The notes beneath the pieces are model-generated. The model did not search any database. It worked only from the letters and a program-made list of their open reading frames with translations, and was not told the DNA's origin. Below, piece by piece: positions 34,453-43,130 of a DNA stretch of 64,000 bases. Origin of the DNA: Sporomusaceae bacterium (GTDB lineage: Bacteria > Bacillota > Negativicutes > Sporomusales > UBA7701); NCBI GenBank assembly GCA_031460455.1, contig JAVKTQ010000001.1, positions 124,001 to 188,000 on the forward strand. Direction: 5' to 3'. Each line of letters begins with the position of its first letter. Within the stretch, counting starts at the first letter, position 1. The position numbers and the translations under genes were made by a program.

Positions 34453-35175
34453 ATGAGCACCGCCGAATACAAGGTCAAGCTCGAAGCCTTCGAAGGCCCG
34501 CTGGCCCTTCTCATGCACCTCATCGACAAAAACCAGGTAGACATCTACGACATCCCCATCGCTGTCGTCACCGAGCAATACCTCGACTACATCCGGGCCA
34601 TGGAACAATTCAACATCGACGTCGCCAGCGAATTCCTCGTCATGGCCGCCACGCTGCTGCAGATAAAATCGCGCATGCTGCTGCCCAAGCCGCCGGCCGC
34701 CGAGCAACTGGCCGAAGAAGTAGACCCGCGCCAGGAACTCGTGCAGCGGCTCCTGGAATATCGCCGCTTCAAACAGGCCGCCGCCGACCTCGAAGAAATG
34801 CTGCGCAAGCGCGAACAGTTCATCGCCCGGCCGCCCGGCTATTTCGCCACCAAAATCGTCCTGCCCGAGGGACTCAAGCTCGACGACCTCATCGAAGCCT
34901 TCGCCGCCGTTTGGGAAAGCGCTGTCGACGAATTCGCCTTCATCGCCCGCGAAGAAATAAGCGTCCAGGATAAAATGCAGGACATCCTCCTGCTCCTCCG
35001 CAAACAGGGCGGCCGGCTGGAATTCGCCCAAACCCTTATCCGCAGCGGTTCACGCACCGAAATGGTGACAGCCTTCCTGGCGCTCTTGGAACTAATCCGC
35101 CTCAAACGTATCCATATAGAGCAGGAACGGAGCTTCGGCCCCATCTACCTTAGCTTGGGAGAGGTCGTGCACTGA
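34453..35175 (+). CDS. scpA: Segregation and condensation protein A
   Basis: The 240-residue kleisin bridges the heads of the SMC dimer. The N-terminal helix-rich part (KLEAFEGPLALLMHLIDKNQ), the DIYDIPIAVVTEQYLDYI segment and the C-terminal winged helix are typical. It starts 3 bp after trpS and shares its last base with the scpB start, giving coupled translation of the two condensin accessory subunits. Confidence 0.95.
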   Translation: MSTAEYKVKLEAFEGPLALLMHLIDKNQVDIYDIPIAVVTEQYLDYIRAMEQFNIDVASEFLVMAATLLQIKSRMLLPKPPAAEQLAEEVDPRQELVQRLLEYRRFKQAAADLEEMLRKREQFIARPPGYFATKIVLPEGLKLDDLIEAFAAVWESAVDEFAFIAREEISVQDKMQDILLLLRKQGGRLEFAQTLIRSGSRTEMVTAFLALLELIRLKRIHIEQERSFGPIYLSLGEVVH

Positions 35176-35726
35176 TGTTTTACGGACACCTTAAGGGCCA
35201 CGTCGAAGCCCTGCTGTTCGCGAGCGGCAACCCCGTCCCCGCCAACAAGCTTGCCCAGATCCTTGAAATAGACGCCGAAAACGTCGCCGCGCTCGTCGCC
35301 GAACTCAAACAAGACATGGTCGCCGCCGACCGCGGGCTGACCATCCTCGACGTCGCCGGCGGTTACCAGCTGTGCAGCAAACCGGAGCTTGCGCCGATCA
35401 TCGACAAGCTCATCGAAGTGCAGGAAGCCCGCATGTCGCTGGCTGCCATGGAAACGCTGGCCATCATTGCCTTCAAACAGCCGGTCACCAAACTGGAAAT
35501 CGAACACATCCGCGGCGTAAAGGTCGACGGCGTTGTCACCACCCTCGCCGAGCGGGGCCTCATCAAAGAAGTCGGCCGCAAGGAAGCCATCGGCCGGCCG
35601 ATACTCTACGGCACCACCGACGACTTCCTCAAATGCTTCGGCCTCGCCACCCTCGACGATCTGCCAGACCTGGCCGAACTGCTCAATGTAGAGCCCCCCG
35701 ACGAACTCCCGGAGGCCGATGAATAA
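35175..35726 (+). CDS. scpB: Segregation and condensation protein B
   Basis: The 183-residue protein has tandem winged helices with EALLFASGNPVPANKLAQIL at the start, the conserved AMETLAIIAFKQPVTKLEIE and the C-terminal GRPILYGTTDDFLKCFGL. ScpB dimers bind ScpA in the SMC condensin. The ATG at 35175 overlaps the scpA stop. A terminator follows at 35736. Confidence 0.96.
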   Translation: MFYGHLKGHVEALLFASGNPVPANKLAQILEIDAENVAALVAELKQDMVAADRGLTILDVAGGYQLCSKPELAPIIDKLIEVQEARMSLAAMETLAIIAFKQPVTKLEIEHIRGVKVDGVVTTLAERGLIKEVGRKEAIGRPILYGTTDDFLKCFGLATLDDLPDLAELLNVEPPDELPEADE

Positions 35727-35735
35727 ACTTGACCA

Positions 35736-35761
35736 GCCCGCGCATGCGGGCGGTTTTTTTT
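35736..35761 (+). terminator. Terminator after scpB
   Basis: GCCCGC (35736-35741), loop GCAT, GCGGGC (35746-35751), then GGTTTTTTTT. Confidence 0.85.
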
Positions 35762-35799
35762 GCCATAATATTACTATCCGCGCGGGGAGGGGGGAGAGC

Positions 35800-36495
35800 A
35801 TGGAGACTTGGCTGGCGGTATGGCTGGCGACGACGCTGCTTGTCCTTGCCCTGGCCCGGCTGAAGCTGTTCATCAGCCTGTCCTATCGGCGGCAGGGCGA
35901 AGACGACCGTCTCGACATCGACGTCTACGCCCTCAAAAAACTCATCAGCTACCACCTCGAAGTACCCCTCGTGCGGCTCGCGCGCCGCGGCGGCCTGCCA
36001 TGGCCGGAATCGGTCGTCGACACGCCCGGCGGCCAGACCGAAACGCGCGCCGGCGCCGAACAGCGCTTTACCCGCAACACCTGGAAAATATTCCGTCACC
36101 ATCCCCGCCATTGGCGCTATCTGATGAAACAGCTCCGTTACTACACCCGTATCTACAAGCGGCTGATCACGAGCATACTCGTCGCGGTTGCCTGCGAAAA
36201 GCTCTCCTGGCGGACCTGCTTCGGCACAGGCGACGCCGCCCTCACCGGCATCTCGGCTGGCCTGCTGTGGCAGTTGAAAACCCAGACCTACGCCTACATG
36301 CAGCGCCGGCTGAAAAGCGTCGTCAGGCCGGCCTTCCGGGTTTCGCCGCACTATGCCAGGGAAGGCGTCGAAATCGAACTCGAGTGTATATTCAGCATCA
36401 CGCTGGGCAATGTTATTAACGCGATAGCGACAGCCATCCGGCACCTGGGAAGGGGGAACGACAGGCAGTGGAAGAACACCCAATCCAAAGTCTGA
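35800..36495 (+). CDS. DUF2953 family membrane-associated protein (YtfI-like)
   Basis: The 231-residue protein has an N-terminal membrane helix (about residues 3-23) and a C-terminal DUF2953 part with CEKLSWRTCFGTGDAALTG near residue 130. In Bacillus ytfI precedes ytfJ and the pair is expressed in sporulation, as the order here suggests. ATG 35800 follows GGGGAGGGGGGAG. The 3' end overlaps ytfJ by 28 bp. Molecular role unknown. Confidence 0.85.
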   Translation: METWLAVWLATTLLVLALARLKLFISLSYRRQGEDDRLDIDVYALKKLISYHLEVPLVRLARRGGLPWPESVVDTPGGQTETRAGAEQRFTRNTWKIFRHHPRHWRYLMKQLRYYTRIYKRLITSILVAVACEKLSWRTCFGTGDAALTGISAGLLWQLKTQTYAYMQRRLKSVVRPAFRVSPHYAREGVEIELECIFSITLGNVINAIATAIRHLGRGNDRQWKNTQSKV

Positions 36496-36917
36496 TGAAA
36501 ACGGCCATGGAAAGCATCAAAGGGATGGTTGACGTAAACACCATCGTCGGCGACGCCGTGGAAACAGCCGACGGCACCGTCATCATCCCGATTTCGCGCG
36601 TCACTTTCGGCTTCGCCGCAGGCGGCGGCGACTTCGAAACCGAAGAGACCGTCCAGCACGACGGTCATCCCTTCGGCGGCGGCAGTGGCGCCGGCGTCAG
36701 CGTCAAACCGGTAGGTTTTCTGGTGTGCTCGCCGGTAAACGGCATAAGATTCATGCCGGTGGAAGGCAATCAGATCTACGACCGGCTTATCGACATGGTC
36801 CCGCAGGCCCTCACGAAGATACAGGAAATCATGCGCAGCCGCGACGCGCAGGATGAGTTCGACGAGCTTGCCGAGACGGCCGAAACCCAAGGCGCAAACC
36901 ATCAGCCAAGTATGTAG
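36468..36917 (+). CDS. ytfJ: YtfJ/GerW family sporulation protein
   Basis: The 149-residue protein begins MEEHPIQSLMKTAMESIKGM and has the GerW-family core TVIIPISRVTFGFAAGGGDF, a Gly-rich stretch and GVSVKPVGFLVC. YtfJ/GerW is a forespore protein that localises to the spore inner membrane and is needed for Ger receptor function in some Bacillus. GTG 36468 lies inside the preceding DUF2953 gene. Confidence 0.9.
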   Translation: MEEHPIQSLMKTAMESIKGMVDVNTIVGDAVETADGTVIIPISRVTFGFAAGGGDFETEETVQHDGHPFGGGSGAGVSVKPVGFLVCSPVNGIRFMPVEGNQIYDRLIDMVPQALTKIQEIMRSRDAQDEFDELAETAETQGANHQPSM

Positions 36918-36919
36918 GC

Positions 36920-37110
36920 GAACCGTTGATGGCCTCATCTGCTGTGTTGCCCCTGCGGGCGTTTGCTAGCGTACATCCGAGTACGCGGCCGGGCGCTGCG
37001 CCATCCATGGCGCGCCCGGCACTAGGCCCATCCGGGGCCGTCGTCGCTGCACGTCCTCAGGGCGCCTTGCATCTGAAGGCCCTGAACGGTTCGCGCACAA
37101 TCCCCATTTA
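36920..37110. repeat. GC-rich non-coding block with a large hairpin, possible repeat element
   Basis: About 270 bp separate ytfJ from the next gene. GCCGGGCGCTGCGCC (36988 onward) and GGCGCGCCCGGC (to about 37020) form a strong imperfect stem around ATCCAT. The motif CATCTG occurs near both ends (CTCATCTGCTGTGTTGCC, CTTGCATCTGAAGGCCC). The composition resembles dispersed intergenic repeats, but no second copy was found in this window. A short frame at 36926-37111 is not convincing as a gene. Confidence 0.4.
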
Positions 37111-37141
37111 GAACGACCGGTTATTCATCCCTAACCCATAC

Positions 37142-37171
37142 AAAAACCCGCACATACCAGTGCGGGTTTTT
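37142..37171. terminator. Bidirectional terminator between ytfJ and the ferritin-like gene
   Basis: AAAAACCCGCA (37142-37152), 8-nt loop, TGCGGGTTTTT (37161-37171): an 11-bp stem usable in both directions. Confidence 0.85.
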
Positions 37172-37190
37172 CGCATATACATCTACTGCC

Positions 37191-37379
37191 TCAGTGCAAG
37201 CCGGCCAGTTTATCCTTGATCTGGGTGGCGTGCAACGCTTCCGCTTCGGCAAAATGCCGGTACAGCTTCGCGACTTCGGGGTTGTCGATCTGCTCGGCAA
37301 AAGTCTGATAGTCACGCACCAATTCCTGTTTCTGGGTCAAAGTCGTGCGCAAGGCCGTCTTGACGTCAAGCACTTCCAT
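37191..37379 (-). CDS. Small ferritin-like/rubrerythrin-type helical protein
   Basis: The 62-residue product has LRTTLTQKQELVRDYQTFAE and HFAEAEALHATQIKDKLAGL, two helices with E-x6-Y and E-x2-H patterns like half of a ferritin-like four-helix bundle. Such short proteins could dimerise to form a di-iron site; this is inference. AAGGAGGTGAAAGC before the ATG at 37379 is a near-perfect ribosome-binding site. It is divergent from the second dacF-like gene and ends at the bidirectional terminator. Confidence 0.7.
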   Translation of the reverse strand: MEVLDVKTALRTTLTQKQELVRDYQTFAEQIDNPEVAKLYRHFAEAEALHATQIKDKLAGLH

Positions 37380-37442
37380 GCTTTCACCTCCTTAAACTGG
37401 TTATATTATGTCCTCGGTGCGGCGCAAAAATGTATGACGACT

Positions 37443-37471
37443 TTGACGTACGGGGAAAACATAGTTATAAT
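37443..37471 (+). promoter_or_regulatory. Sigma-A-type promoter of the second dacF-like gene
   Basis: TTGACG (37443-37448) and TATAAT (37466-37471) are 17 bp apart, one mismatch from the vegetative consensus. It indicates growth-phase expression for the downstream carboxypeptidase. Confidence 0.75.
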
Positions 37472-37508
37472 AGTTATTGGTCTGTGATAATTAACTGGAG
37501 AGGTTTAC

Positions 37509-38651
37509 ATGAAAAAAACGGCGTTTGCCACGCTGATTCTATTTATACTCATCATGCCCCGTACGGCTTGGGGCGCTCCGGCTGAACCAACCCTGACAGC
37601 CAAATCGGCCATTGTCATCGAAGCCTCCACCGGCAAGATCATCTTCGCCAAAGGGGCCTCCGACCGCCGGCCGCCCGCCAGCACGACGAAAATGATGACC
37701 CTCATCGTCGCCCTCGAACACGGCAACCTCAACGACCTCGTCACCACCAGCCCAGGCGCGGCGGCCACCGAAGGCTCGTCGATGTGGCTCGCCCCCGGCG
37801 AGCAGCTCAAACTGGGCGACCTGCTCTACGGCATGATGCTCGTTTCCGGCAACGACGCCACCGTCGCCGTCGCCGAACACATATCGGGCTCGATAGACAA
37901 ATTCGCCCGCCTCATGACCGAAAAAGCCCGCGCCATCGGCGCTCTGAACACCAACTTCACCAACTCCAGCGGCCTGCCCGGGCCGCAGCATTACTCGACC
38001 GCCAGCGACCTCGCCCGCATCGCCGCCTATGGCTACAAAAACCCGCTCTTTTCCAAGATCGTCGGCACCAGACACGCCGTCGTTCCCTGGCCGGGCAAAG
38101 ACCACGACCGCGATCTCTACAACGAAAACAAACTCCTCTGGCAGTATGAGGGCGGCAACGGCGTCAAAACCGGCTTCACCGAGGAGGCCGGCCGCTGCCT
38201 GGTATCGGGCGCGAAGCGCAACGGCATCCAGCTCGTGGCCGTCGTTCTCGACGGCGATCGGATGTGGGAAGACTCCATTAAAATGCTTGACTACGGTTTC
38301 AGCCGCCTGCAGCCGGTAAAAATGTTCGGCCAGGGCGACATCATGAAAACGGTGAGAGTGGTCGACGGCAAAAGTGAGCAAGTCAGGCTCATCGCCGCCA
38401 GCACCCTTTCCGTGCCCGTCGCTCAGGGCGACCGGGATGGTTTTTCGACAGTGATCGAAGCCCCCGATCGCGTCGACGCCCCGGTAAACGCCGGGCAGAA
38501 GCTCGGCACGGTCAAGACCTTTTACCGCAACACCGAAATAGCGTCCGTCGATCTGCTGGCCGCCGAGCAAGCCGAGCGCAAGTCGTTCTTCAGCCTTATA
38601 TGGGGGTCGCTATGGAGTTTCTTCACCTTCATCGTGAAGAACCTGGCCTGA
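37509..38651 (+). CDS. D-alanyl-D-alanine carboxypeptidase (S11 family), probably vegetative
   Basis: The 380-residue PBP has a signal peptide (about residues 1-22), SxxK in PPASTTKMMT, SGN in LVSGNDATV and KTG in GVKTGFTEEA, then the C-terminal beta domain and a hydrophobic tail (SLWSFFTFIV). It trims terminal D-Ala from peptidoglycan. The sigma-A-type promoter suggests vegetative use, in contrast to the dacF gene near spoIIA. ATG 37509 follows GGAGAGG. Confidence 0.92.
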   Translation: MKKTAFATLILFILIMPRTAWGAPAEPTLTAKSAIVIEASTGKIIFAKGASDRRPPASTTKMMTLIVALEHGNLNDLVTTSPGAAATEGSSMWLAPGEQLKLGDLLYGMMLVSGNDATVAVAEHISGSIDKFARLMTEKARAIGALNTNFTNSSGLPGPQHYSTASDLARIAAYGYKNPLFSKIVGTRHAVVPWPGKDHDRDLYNENKLLWQYEGGNGVKTGFTEEAGRCLVSGAKRNGIQLVAVVLDGDRMWEDSIKMLDYGFSRLQPVKMFGQGDIMKTVRVVDGKSEQVRLIAASTLSVPVAQGDRDGFSTVIEAPDRVDAPVNAGQKLGTVKTFYRNTEIASVDLLAAEQAERKSFFSLIWGSLWSFFTFIVKNLA

Positions 38652-38665
38652 CCTATCCGCACACA

Positions 38666-38692
38666 AGCCGCCGCGAGGCGGCTTTTCATTTC
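38666..38692 (+). terminator. Terminator after the second dacF-like gene
   Basis: AGCCGCC, loop GCGA, GGCGGCT (38666-38683), then TTTCATTT. Confidence 0.8.
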
Positions 38693-38745
38693 CCGTTCTA
38701 GCCGGCCGGATTCGCTCATACCTTCCACATAAGGAGGGGAGGCAT

Positions 38746-39336
38746 ATGATAAACCTCATCTGGCTGCTGCTCCTGGCCGGCGGGATAATTTACGCCGGGC
38801 TGACGGGCAGAATCGAACTGATCACCCCCAGCGCCATAACCGCCGCGGAGAACGCGGTGACCCTGGCATTTAAACTCACCGGCGTAATGTGTCTGTGGCT
38901 GGGGATGATGAAAATAGCCGAAAGGGCGGGGCTGGTGCGGCTTATGTCCTTCATCATCGGTCCCTTTATCCGCAGGATTTTCCCCGGCGTGCCGCCGAGC
39001 CACCCGGCCATGGGAGCGATCGTCATGACGGTGAGCGCCAACATGCTGGGGTTGGGCAACGCCGCCACGCCGCTGGGCATAAAGGCTATGCAGGAACTGC
39101 AGAAGCTCAGCCGCGACCGCGAGACCGCCACGCCGGCGATGTGCACATTGCTGGCGCTGTGCACCACCGGCGTCACCCTCGTCCCGGCCACCGTCATCGC
39201 CCTCAGGGCCGCCGCCGGCTCCGCCGATCCGGCGGAAATCGTCGGCGCCACGCTGGCGGTGAGCTTCACCGCCGCCGCGGCCGCTCTCGCCGTGGACCGG
39301 ATCTGCCGGGCGGCGTATAGCGGCCGGGGGCGGTAG
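38746..39336 (+). CDS. spmA: Spore maturation protein A
   Basis: The 196-residue membrane protein has nucleoside-recognition (Gate) helices; typical segments are LTGVMCLWLGMMKIAERAG and ANMLGLGNAATPLGIKAM. SpmA and SpmB are needed for full dehydration of the spore core in Bacillus. ATG 38746 follows AAGGAGGGGAGG. spmB starts 4 bp after the stop. Confidence 0.94.
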   Translation: MINLIWLLLLAGGIIYAGLTGRIELITPSAITAAENAVTLAFKLTGVMCLWLGMMKIAERAGLVRLMSFIIGPFIRRIFPGVPPSHPAMGAIVMTVSANMLGLGNAATPLGIKAMQELQKLSRDRETATPAMCTLLALCTTGVTLVPATVIALRAAAGSADPAEIVGATLAVSFTAAAAALAVDRICRAAYSGRGR

Positions 39337-39340
39337 CGCC

Positions 39341-39880
39341 GTGTTCGCCCTCATCTGCGAGCTGCTTTCCGCCTGGGCAATCCCGCTCGTGCTCCTCCTC
39401 ATCCCTCTGGCAGGCTACCTTCGACGGGTCAGGGTATACGAAGCCTTCGTCGAAGGGGCGTCCGAAGGCTTCCAGACCGCCGTGCGGATAATGCCCTTTC
39501 TAGTGGCGATGCTCGTGGCCGTCGGCGTCTTCCGCTCCTCAGGCGCGCTCGACGACTGCGTCGCCGCCCTTAAGCCGCTCCTGTCGCTTGTCGGCGTCCC
39601 GCCCGAGCTCGTGCCGCTCGCAGTCATGCGCCCCCTGTCGGGCACCGGCGCCCTCGGCATGACAACCGAACTCCTCGCCAGCGAGGGGCCCGACTCGCTC
39701 GTCGGCCGGATGGCCTCCACCATCCTCGGCAGCACCGACACCACCTTCTACATCCTTACCGTCTACTTCGGCGCCGCCGGCATCCGCAATCCCCGCTACG
39801 CGGTCATCGTCGGCCTGGCCGGCGACATTACGGGCTTTTTCATGTCGATATACATCTGCCGAATGCTGTTTATCCCATAA
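39341..39880 (+). CDS. spmB: Spore maturation protein B
   Basis: The 179-residue partner of SpmA has the same Gate-type fold, with EGASEGFQTAVRIMPFLVAM and MRPLSGTGALGMTTELL. The GTG at 39341 follows spmA closely. A strong terminator ends the operon. In related genomes rluB usually follows; here two uncharacterised redox genes lie between. Confidence 0.94.
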   Translation: MFALICELLSAWAIPLVLLLIPLAGYLRRVRVYEAFVEGASEGFQTAVRIMPFLVAMLVAVGVFRSSGALDDCVAALKPLLSLVGVPPELVPLAVMRPLSGTGALGMTTELLASEGPDSLVGRMASTILGSTDTTFYILTVYFGAAGIRNPRYAVIVGLAGDITGFFMSIYICRMLFIP

Positions 39881-39887
39881 TTGTCTC

Positions 39888-39925
39888 GGTTGCCGATAAA
39901 ACCCGTATCGGCAACCTTCCTTTTT
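39888..39925 (+). terminator. Terminator after spmB
   Basis: GGTTGCCGATA (39888-39898), 7-nt loop, TATCGGCAACC (39906-39916), then TTCCTTTTT: a perfect 11-bp stem. Confidence 0.9.
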
Positions 39926-39999
39926 GCCCCCCCGCAGTGGCACATCCGCCGTCCGGGAATACACTGTAATGTGAAAACGAAGAAAATGGGGGGACTGCG

Positions 40000-41280
40000 A
40001 TGGTCAGAGTAGTGGTCGCCGGCGGCGGCTGGGCCGGGTGCGCAGCGGCCCTGGCTGCGGCCAAGGCTGGCGCCCAGGTGCTGCTTCTGGAGCGGACCGA
40101 TATGCTCCTGGGAACAGGCCTGGTAGGGGGCATCTACCGCAACAACGGACGCTACACCGCCGCCGAGGAAGCGACGGCCATGGGGGGCGGCGATCTTTTT
40201 GTCGCCATGGATGCCAACGCCAGGCACCGGGGCATAAGCTTTCCCGGGCACAGTCATGCCTCGCTCTATGATGTCAGCGCCATGGAGCCGCTGGTGAAAA
40301 AAGTGCTGATAAACTATGGAATAACCGTACGGACAACAGCCAGGGTAGTGGACGTGCTAAAATACGGCCGCACGCTTCAGGCGCTAGTGATCGACGACGG
40401 CGAAGTCGTCAAAGGCGACGTCTTCGTGGACACCACCGGCACCGCCGGCCCGATGGGCAACTGCCTTAAATACGGCAACGGCTGCGCCATGTGTATCCTG
40501 CGCTGTCCGTCCTTCGGTCCCAGAGTAAGCGTCACCGCCCGCTCGCAGGTCAAAGAAATAATGGGCCTCAAAGCTGACGGAACGTATGGCGCCATGAGCG
40601 GCTCCTGCAAGCTCAACAAAGATTCGCTCAGCGCAGAAATCCGCGACCAACTGGAGCGAGAGGGGGCGGTTGTCTTGCCGGTGCCGGAGCACCTCGTCAA
40701 AAGCACCTCTCTCGGCCGCAAAGCCTGCTCGCAGTACGCGATCGCCGAATACGCCGCCAACCTTGTCCTGCTTGATACCGGCCACGCCAAACTCATGACA
40801 TCCTACTTCCCGCTCGAAGACCTGCGCACCATCCCCGGACTGGAAAACGCCCGCTACGAAGACCCGTACGCCGGCGGCCAGGGCAACTCGGTCCGCTACC
40901 TCGGCATCGCACCCTGCGGCAACAACCTTAAAGTGGATAACGTCGACAACCTGTTCTGCGGCGGCGAAAAAGCGGGCATCTTCGTCGGCCACACCGAAGC
41001 GATCGTCACCGGCCTGCTCGCCGGCCACAACGCCGTCCGCCACTGTCTCGACATGTCCTACCTGGAGCTGCCGCGCACGGTCGCCTCGGGCGATATCATC
41101 GCCTTCGTCCACGACCAAATGGCTACAAAAGACGGGCTGCGCCTGCGTTACACATTTTCCGGCTCAGCCTACTTCGACCGGATGAAAGCCAGCGGACTCT
41201 ACTCTGCCGACCGGGGCGAAATAGGCGACCGGGTGGCCAAAGCCGGCCTCACCGACGTATACGGCCAGTGCCTGGTGTGA
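40000..41280 (+). CDS. FAD-dependent oxidoreductase, GidA/TrmFO-like, unknown substrate
   Basis: The 426-residue flavoprotein has an N-terminal dinucleotide motif VVVAGGGWAGCAAALAAAKAG and, near residue 325, LFCGGEKAGIFVGHTEAIVT and GLLAGHNA, which resembles the second FAD motif of GidA/TrmFO. Unlike TrmFO it carries a Cys cluster, GNGCAMCILRCPSFG near residue 162 (CxxCxxxC). The next gene, 14 bp downstream, encodes a PyrK-like electron-transfer protein, so the two may form one enzyme. ATG 40000 follows GGGGGGACTGCG. Substrate unknown. Confidence 0.75.
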   Translation: MVRVVVAGGGWAGCAAALAAAKAGAQVLLLERTDMLLGTGLVGGIYRNNGRYTAAEEATAMGGGDLFVAMDANARHRGISFPGHSHASLYDVSAMEPLVKKVLINYGITVRTTARVVDVLKYGRTLQALVIDDGEVVKGDVFVDTTGTAGPMGNCLKYGNGCAMCILRCPSFGPRVSVTARSQVKEIMGLKADGTYGAMSGSCKLNKDSLSAEIRDQLEREGAVVLPVPEHLVKSTSLGRKACSQYAIAEYAANLVLLDTGHAKLMTSYFPLEDLRTIPGLENARYEDPYAGGQGNSVRYLGIAPCGNNLKVDNVDNLFCGGEKAGIFVGHTEAIVTGLLAGHNAVRHCLDMSYLELPRTVASGDIIAFVHDQMATKDGLRLRYTFSGSAYFDRMKASGLYSADRGEIGDRVAKAGLTDVYGQCLV

Positions 41281-41294
41281 GAGGGGGAGAGCGA

Positions 41295-42272
41295 ATGAAG
41301 CGGAATCTGACGACCACCTGCATCGACATCAACTCGCCCTACTGCCCGTGCCTGCTGGCCGAAACCAACCACTGCGTGTTCTGCAGCCACCTCAAAGGGG
41401 AGCCGGTCTGCGACTGCAACTGGAGCGGGGTCTGCATACTATACGAACGCCGGTGGCAGCCTAAAAACGGCGTTTCGCGGGGCGACAACCCTCCCCGGCG
41501 GATCGAGGCGGACAGCGCAATTACCCGCAAAGAACTGATTGCCGAAAATACGTACCTGCTGGAATTCTGCGTCGGCAGCGACCTTGCGGCCGAACTCGGC
41601 AAAGCGGGAGCGTTCGTCTTCCTGCGCCTGCCTGACGACCCGCAATACTTCCACTTCCCTGTCGGCGTCATGAAAGTGAACGGCGCCTCAGTGCAAGTCG
41701 TCATAGAGGCGGTCGGCCCGAAATCCAGCCGCCTGCTCGACAACCCCGCCAATATGGTGACCGTCCGCGGCCCCTATTACAACGGAGTGCTCGGCCAGCC
41801 ATGGATTGACAATATCACCTGTGGTACAATATTGTTGGTAGCAGGGGGGATGGGCCAGCCGCCTGCCCTGCCGATCGCCGCCCGCCTGGCGGCCAACAAC
41901 AATCGCGTCATCGCCCTGCTGGCCCCCGGCAAGATCGGCCGGATATTCATCGACAAAGACCTGGAGGAACTGGGCGTCACCGTGCATACCGTCGACTCTT
42001 TCCGGCGGACCGGCAACGGCCTGCTGAGCAGGTGGCTCACCGACGGAGAAAAGCGCCCCGATCTGGTGGTCAGCGCCGGCCCGGACGAACAGCACTACGG
42101 CGTAATCGCCGCGATGCAGGCGGCGGGCGTCAACCTCCCCATGGCCGCCACCAACAACGCCACCCTCTGCTGCGGAGAAGGCATCTGCGGCAGCTGCGAG
42201 CGCGAAACCAGCGACGATCGCCGTATCCGCCTCTGCAAGGTACAAACCGACTTCAGCCAACTGACTCCCTGA
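41295..42272 (+). CDS. PyrK-like iron-sulfur flavoprotein with cysteine-rich N-terminus
   Basis: The 325-residue protein ends with a PyrK-type [2Fe-2S] motif CCGEGICGSC plus a later Cys (C-x4-C-x2-C-x11-C) and has the FAD/NAD reductase core from about residue 70, including LVAGGMGQPPALPIA for NAD. The first 47 residues hold eight cysteines (9, 17, 19, 27, 30, 39, 41, 47), which PyrK lacks; they could bind extra iron-sulfur clusters. The expected role is to pass electrons between NAD(P)H or ferredoxin and the neighbouring flavoprotein. ATG 41295 follows GAGGGGGAGAGC. Confidence 0.75.
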   Translation: MKRNLTTTCIDINSPYCPCLLAETNHCVFCSHLKGEPVCDCNWSGVCILYERRWQPKNGVSRGDNPPRRIEADSAITRKELIAENTYLLEFCVGSDLAAELGKAGAFVFLRLPDDPQYFHFPVGVMKVNGASVQVVIEAVGPKSSRLLDNPANMVTVRGPYYNGVLGQPWIDNITCGTILLVAGGMGQPPALPIAARLAANNNRVIALLAPGKIGRIFIDKDLEELGVTVHTVDSFRRTGNGLLSRWLTDGEKRPDLVVSAGPDEQHYGVIAAMQAAGVNLPMAATNNATLCCGEGICGSCERETSDDRRIRLCKVQTDFSQLTP

Positions 42273-42292
42273 TAGGGACACAAGGAGGGGCC

Positions 42293-43027
42293 ATGCCCGA
42301 AAGACTACAGAAAATCATCAGCCAGGCGGGGATAGCCTCCCGCCGCCACGCCGAAGAACTCATCACCGCCGGGCGGGTCACAGTAAACGGCCGGGTGGTC
42401 GCCGAGCTTGGCGCCAAAGTGGAGCCAGGCAGGGATGTCGTCGCCGTCGACGGCCACCCCCTGGCCGGCGAGGAAAAATACTACCTCCTGCTCAACAAAC
42501 CCCGGGGTGTCGTCACCACCCTCAGCGACCCGCGGGGCCGGAAGACAGTCGCCGAACTTGTCGCCGCCGTGCCCGCGCGGCTATACCCTGTGGGCAGGCT
42601 CGACTACAACACCGAAGGGCTGTTGCTGCTCACCAACGACGGCCAGCTCACCCATGCCCTGACACACCCCAGCCATGAGATCGGCAAGACATACGTGGCC
42701 ACCGTAGCCGGCCGTCCGGCCGAAGAAAAGCTCGACCGGCTGCGGATGGGCATCACCCTCGAAGACGGCGTCACCGCTCCGGCGCGAGTGAGGCTCACCG
42801 GCTACGACCCTGAAGCCAATGCCGCCACCCTCGCCATCGTCATCCACGAGGGACGCAACCGCCAGATCAGGCGGATGTGCGAAGCCATTGGCCATCCGGT
42901 TAGCAAACTCAAACGCACCGAATTCGCCTTCCTCACCCTGGAGGGCGTCCACCGCGGCCGCTACCGCCACCTGGAGCCGGAAGAAGTCGCCGAACTCAAG
43001 AAACTGGCTGGTCTGCCCGCGCGGTAA
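42293..43027 (+). CDS. rluB: Pseudouridine synthase, RsuA/RluB family
   Basis: The 244-residue protein has an N-terminal S4 domain (ERLQKIISQAGIASRRHAEE) and the catalytic motif GRLDYNTEGLLLLTNDG with the active Asp, followed by GRNRQIRRMCEAIGHPV. RluB makes pseudouridine at 23S rRNA position 2605 (E. coli numbering). ATG 42293 follows AAGGAGGGG; the longer open frame upstream overlaps the PyrK-like gene and is not used. Confidence 0.93.
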   Translation: MPERLQKIISQAGIASRRHAEELITAGRVTVNGRVVAELGAKVEPGRDVVAVDGHPLAGEEKYYLLLNKPRGVVTTLSDPRGRKTVAELVAAVPARLYPVGRLDYNTEGLLLLTNDGQLTHALTHPSHEIGKTYVATVAGRPAEEKLDRLRMGITLEDGVTAPARVRLTGYDPEANAATLAIVIHEGRNRQIRRMCEAIGHPVSKLKRTEFAFLTLEGVHRGRYRHLEPEEVAELKKLAGLPAR

Positions 43028-43130
43028 CCGCGTCGTTCACTAAGCTCGGCGGCTGCGCCCGCATCCGCTGGGCTATTTTCATACCGCGGCAGACTGGAAT
43101 ATAGTGGATAAGAAACGGAGAACGACTGCG

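Noticed and set aside
36926-37111. 61-codon open frame after ytfJ
   Set aside because: No ribosome-binding site, atypical composition, and it covers a hairpin-rich non-coding block.
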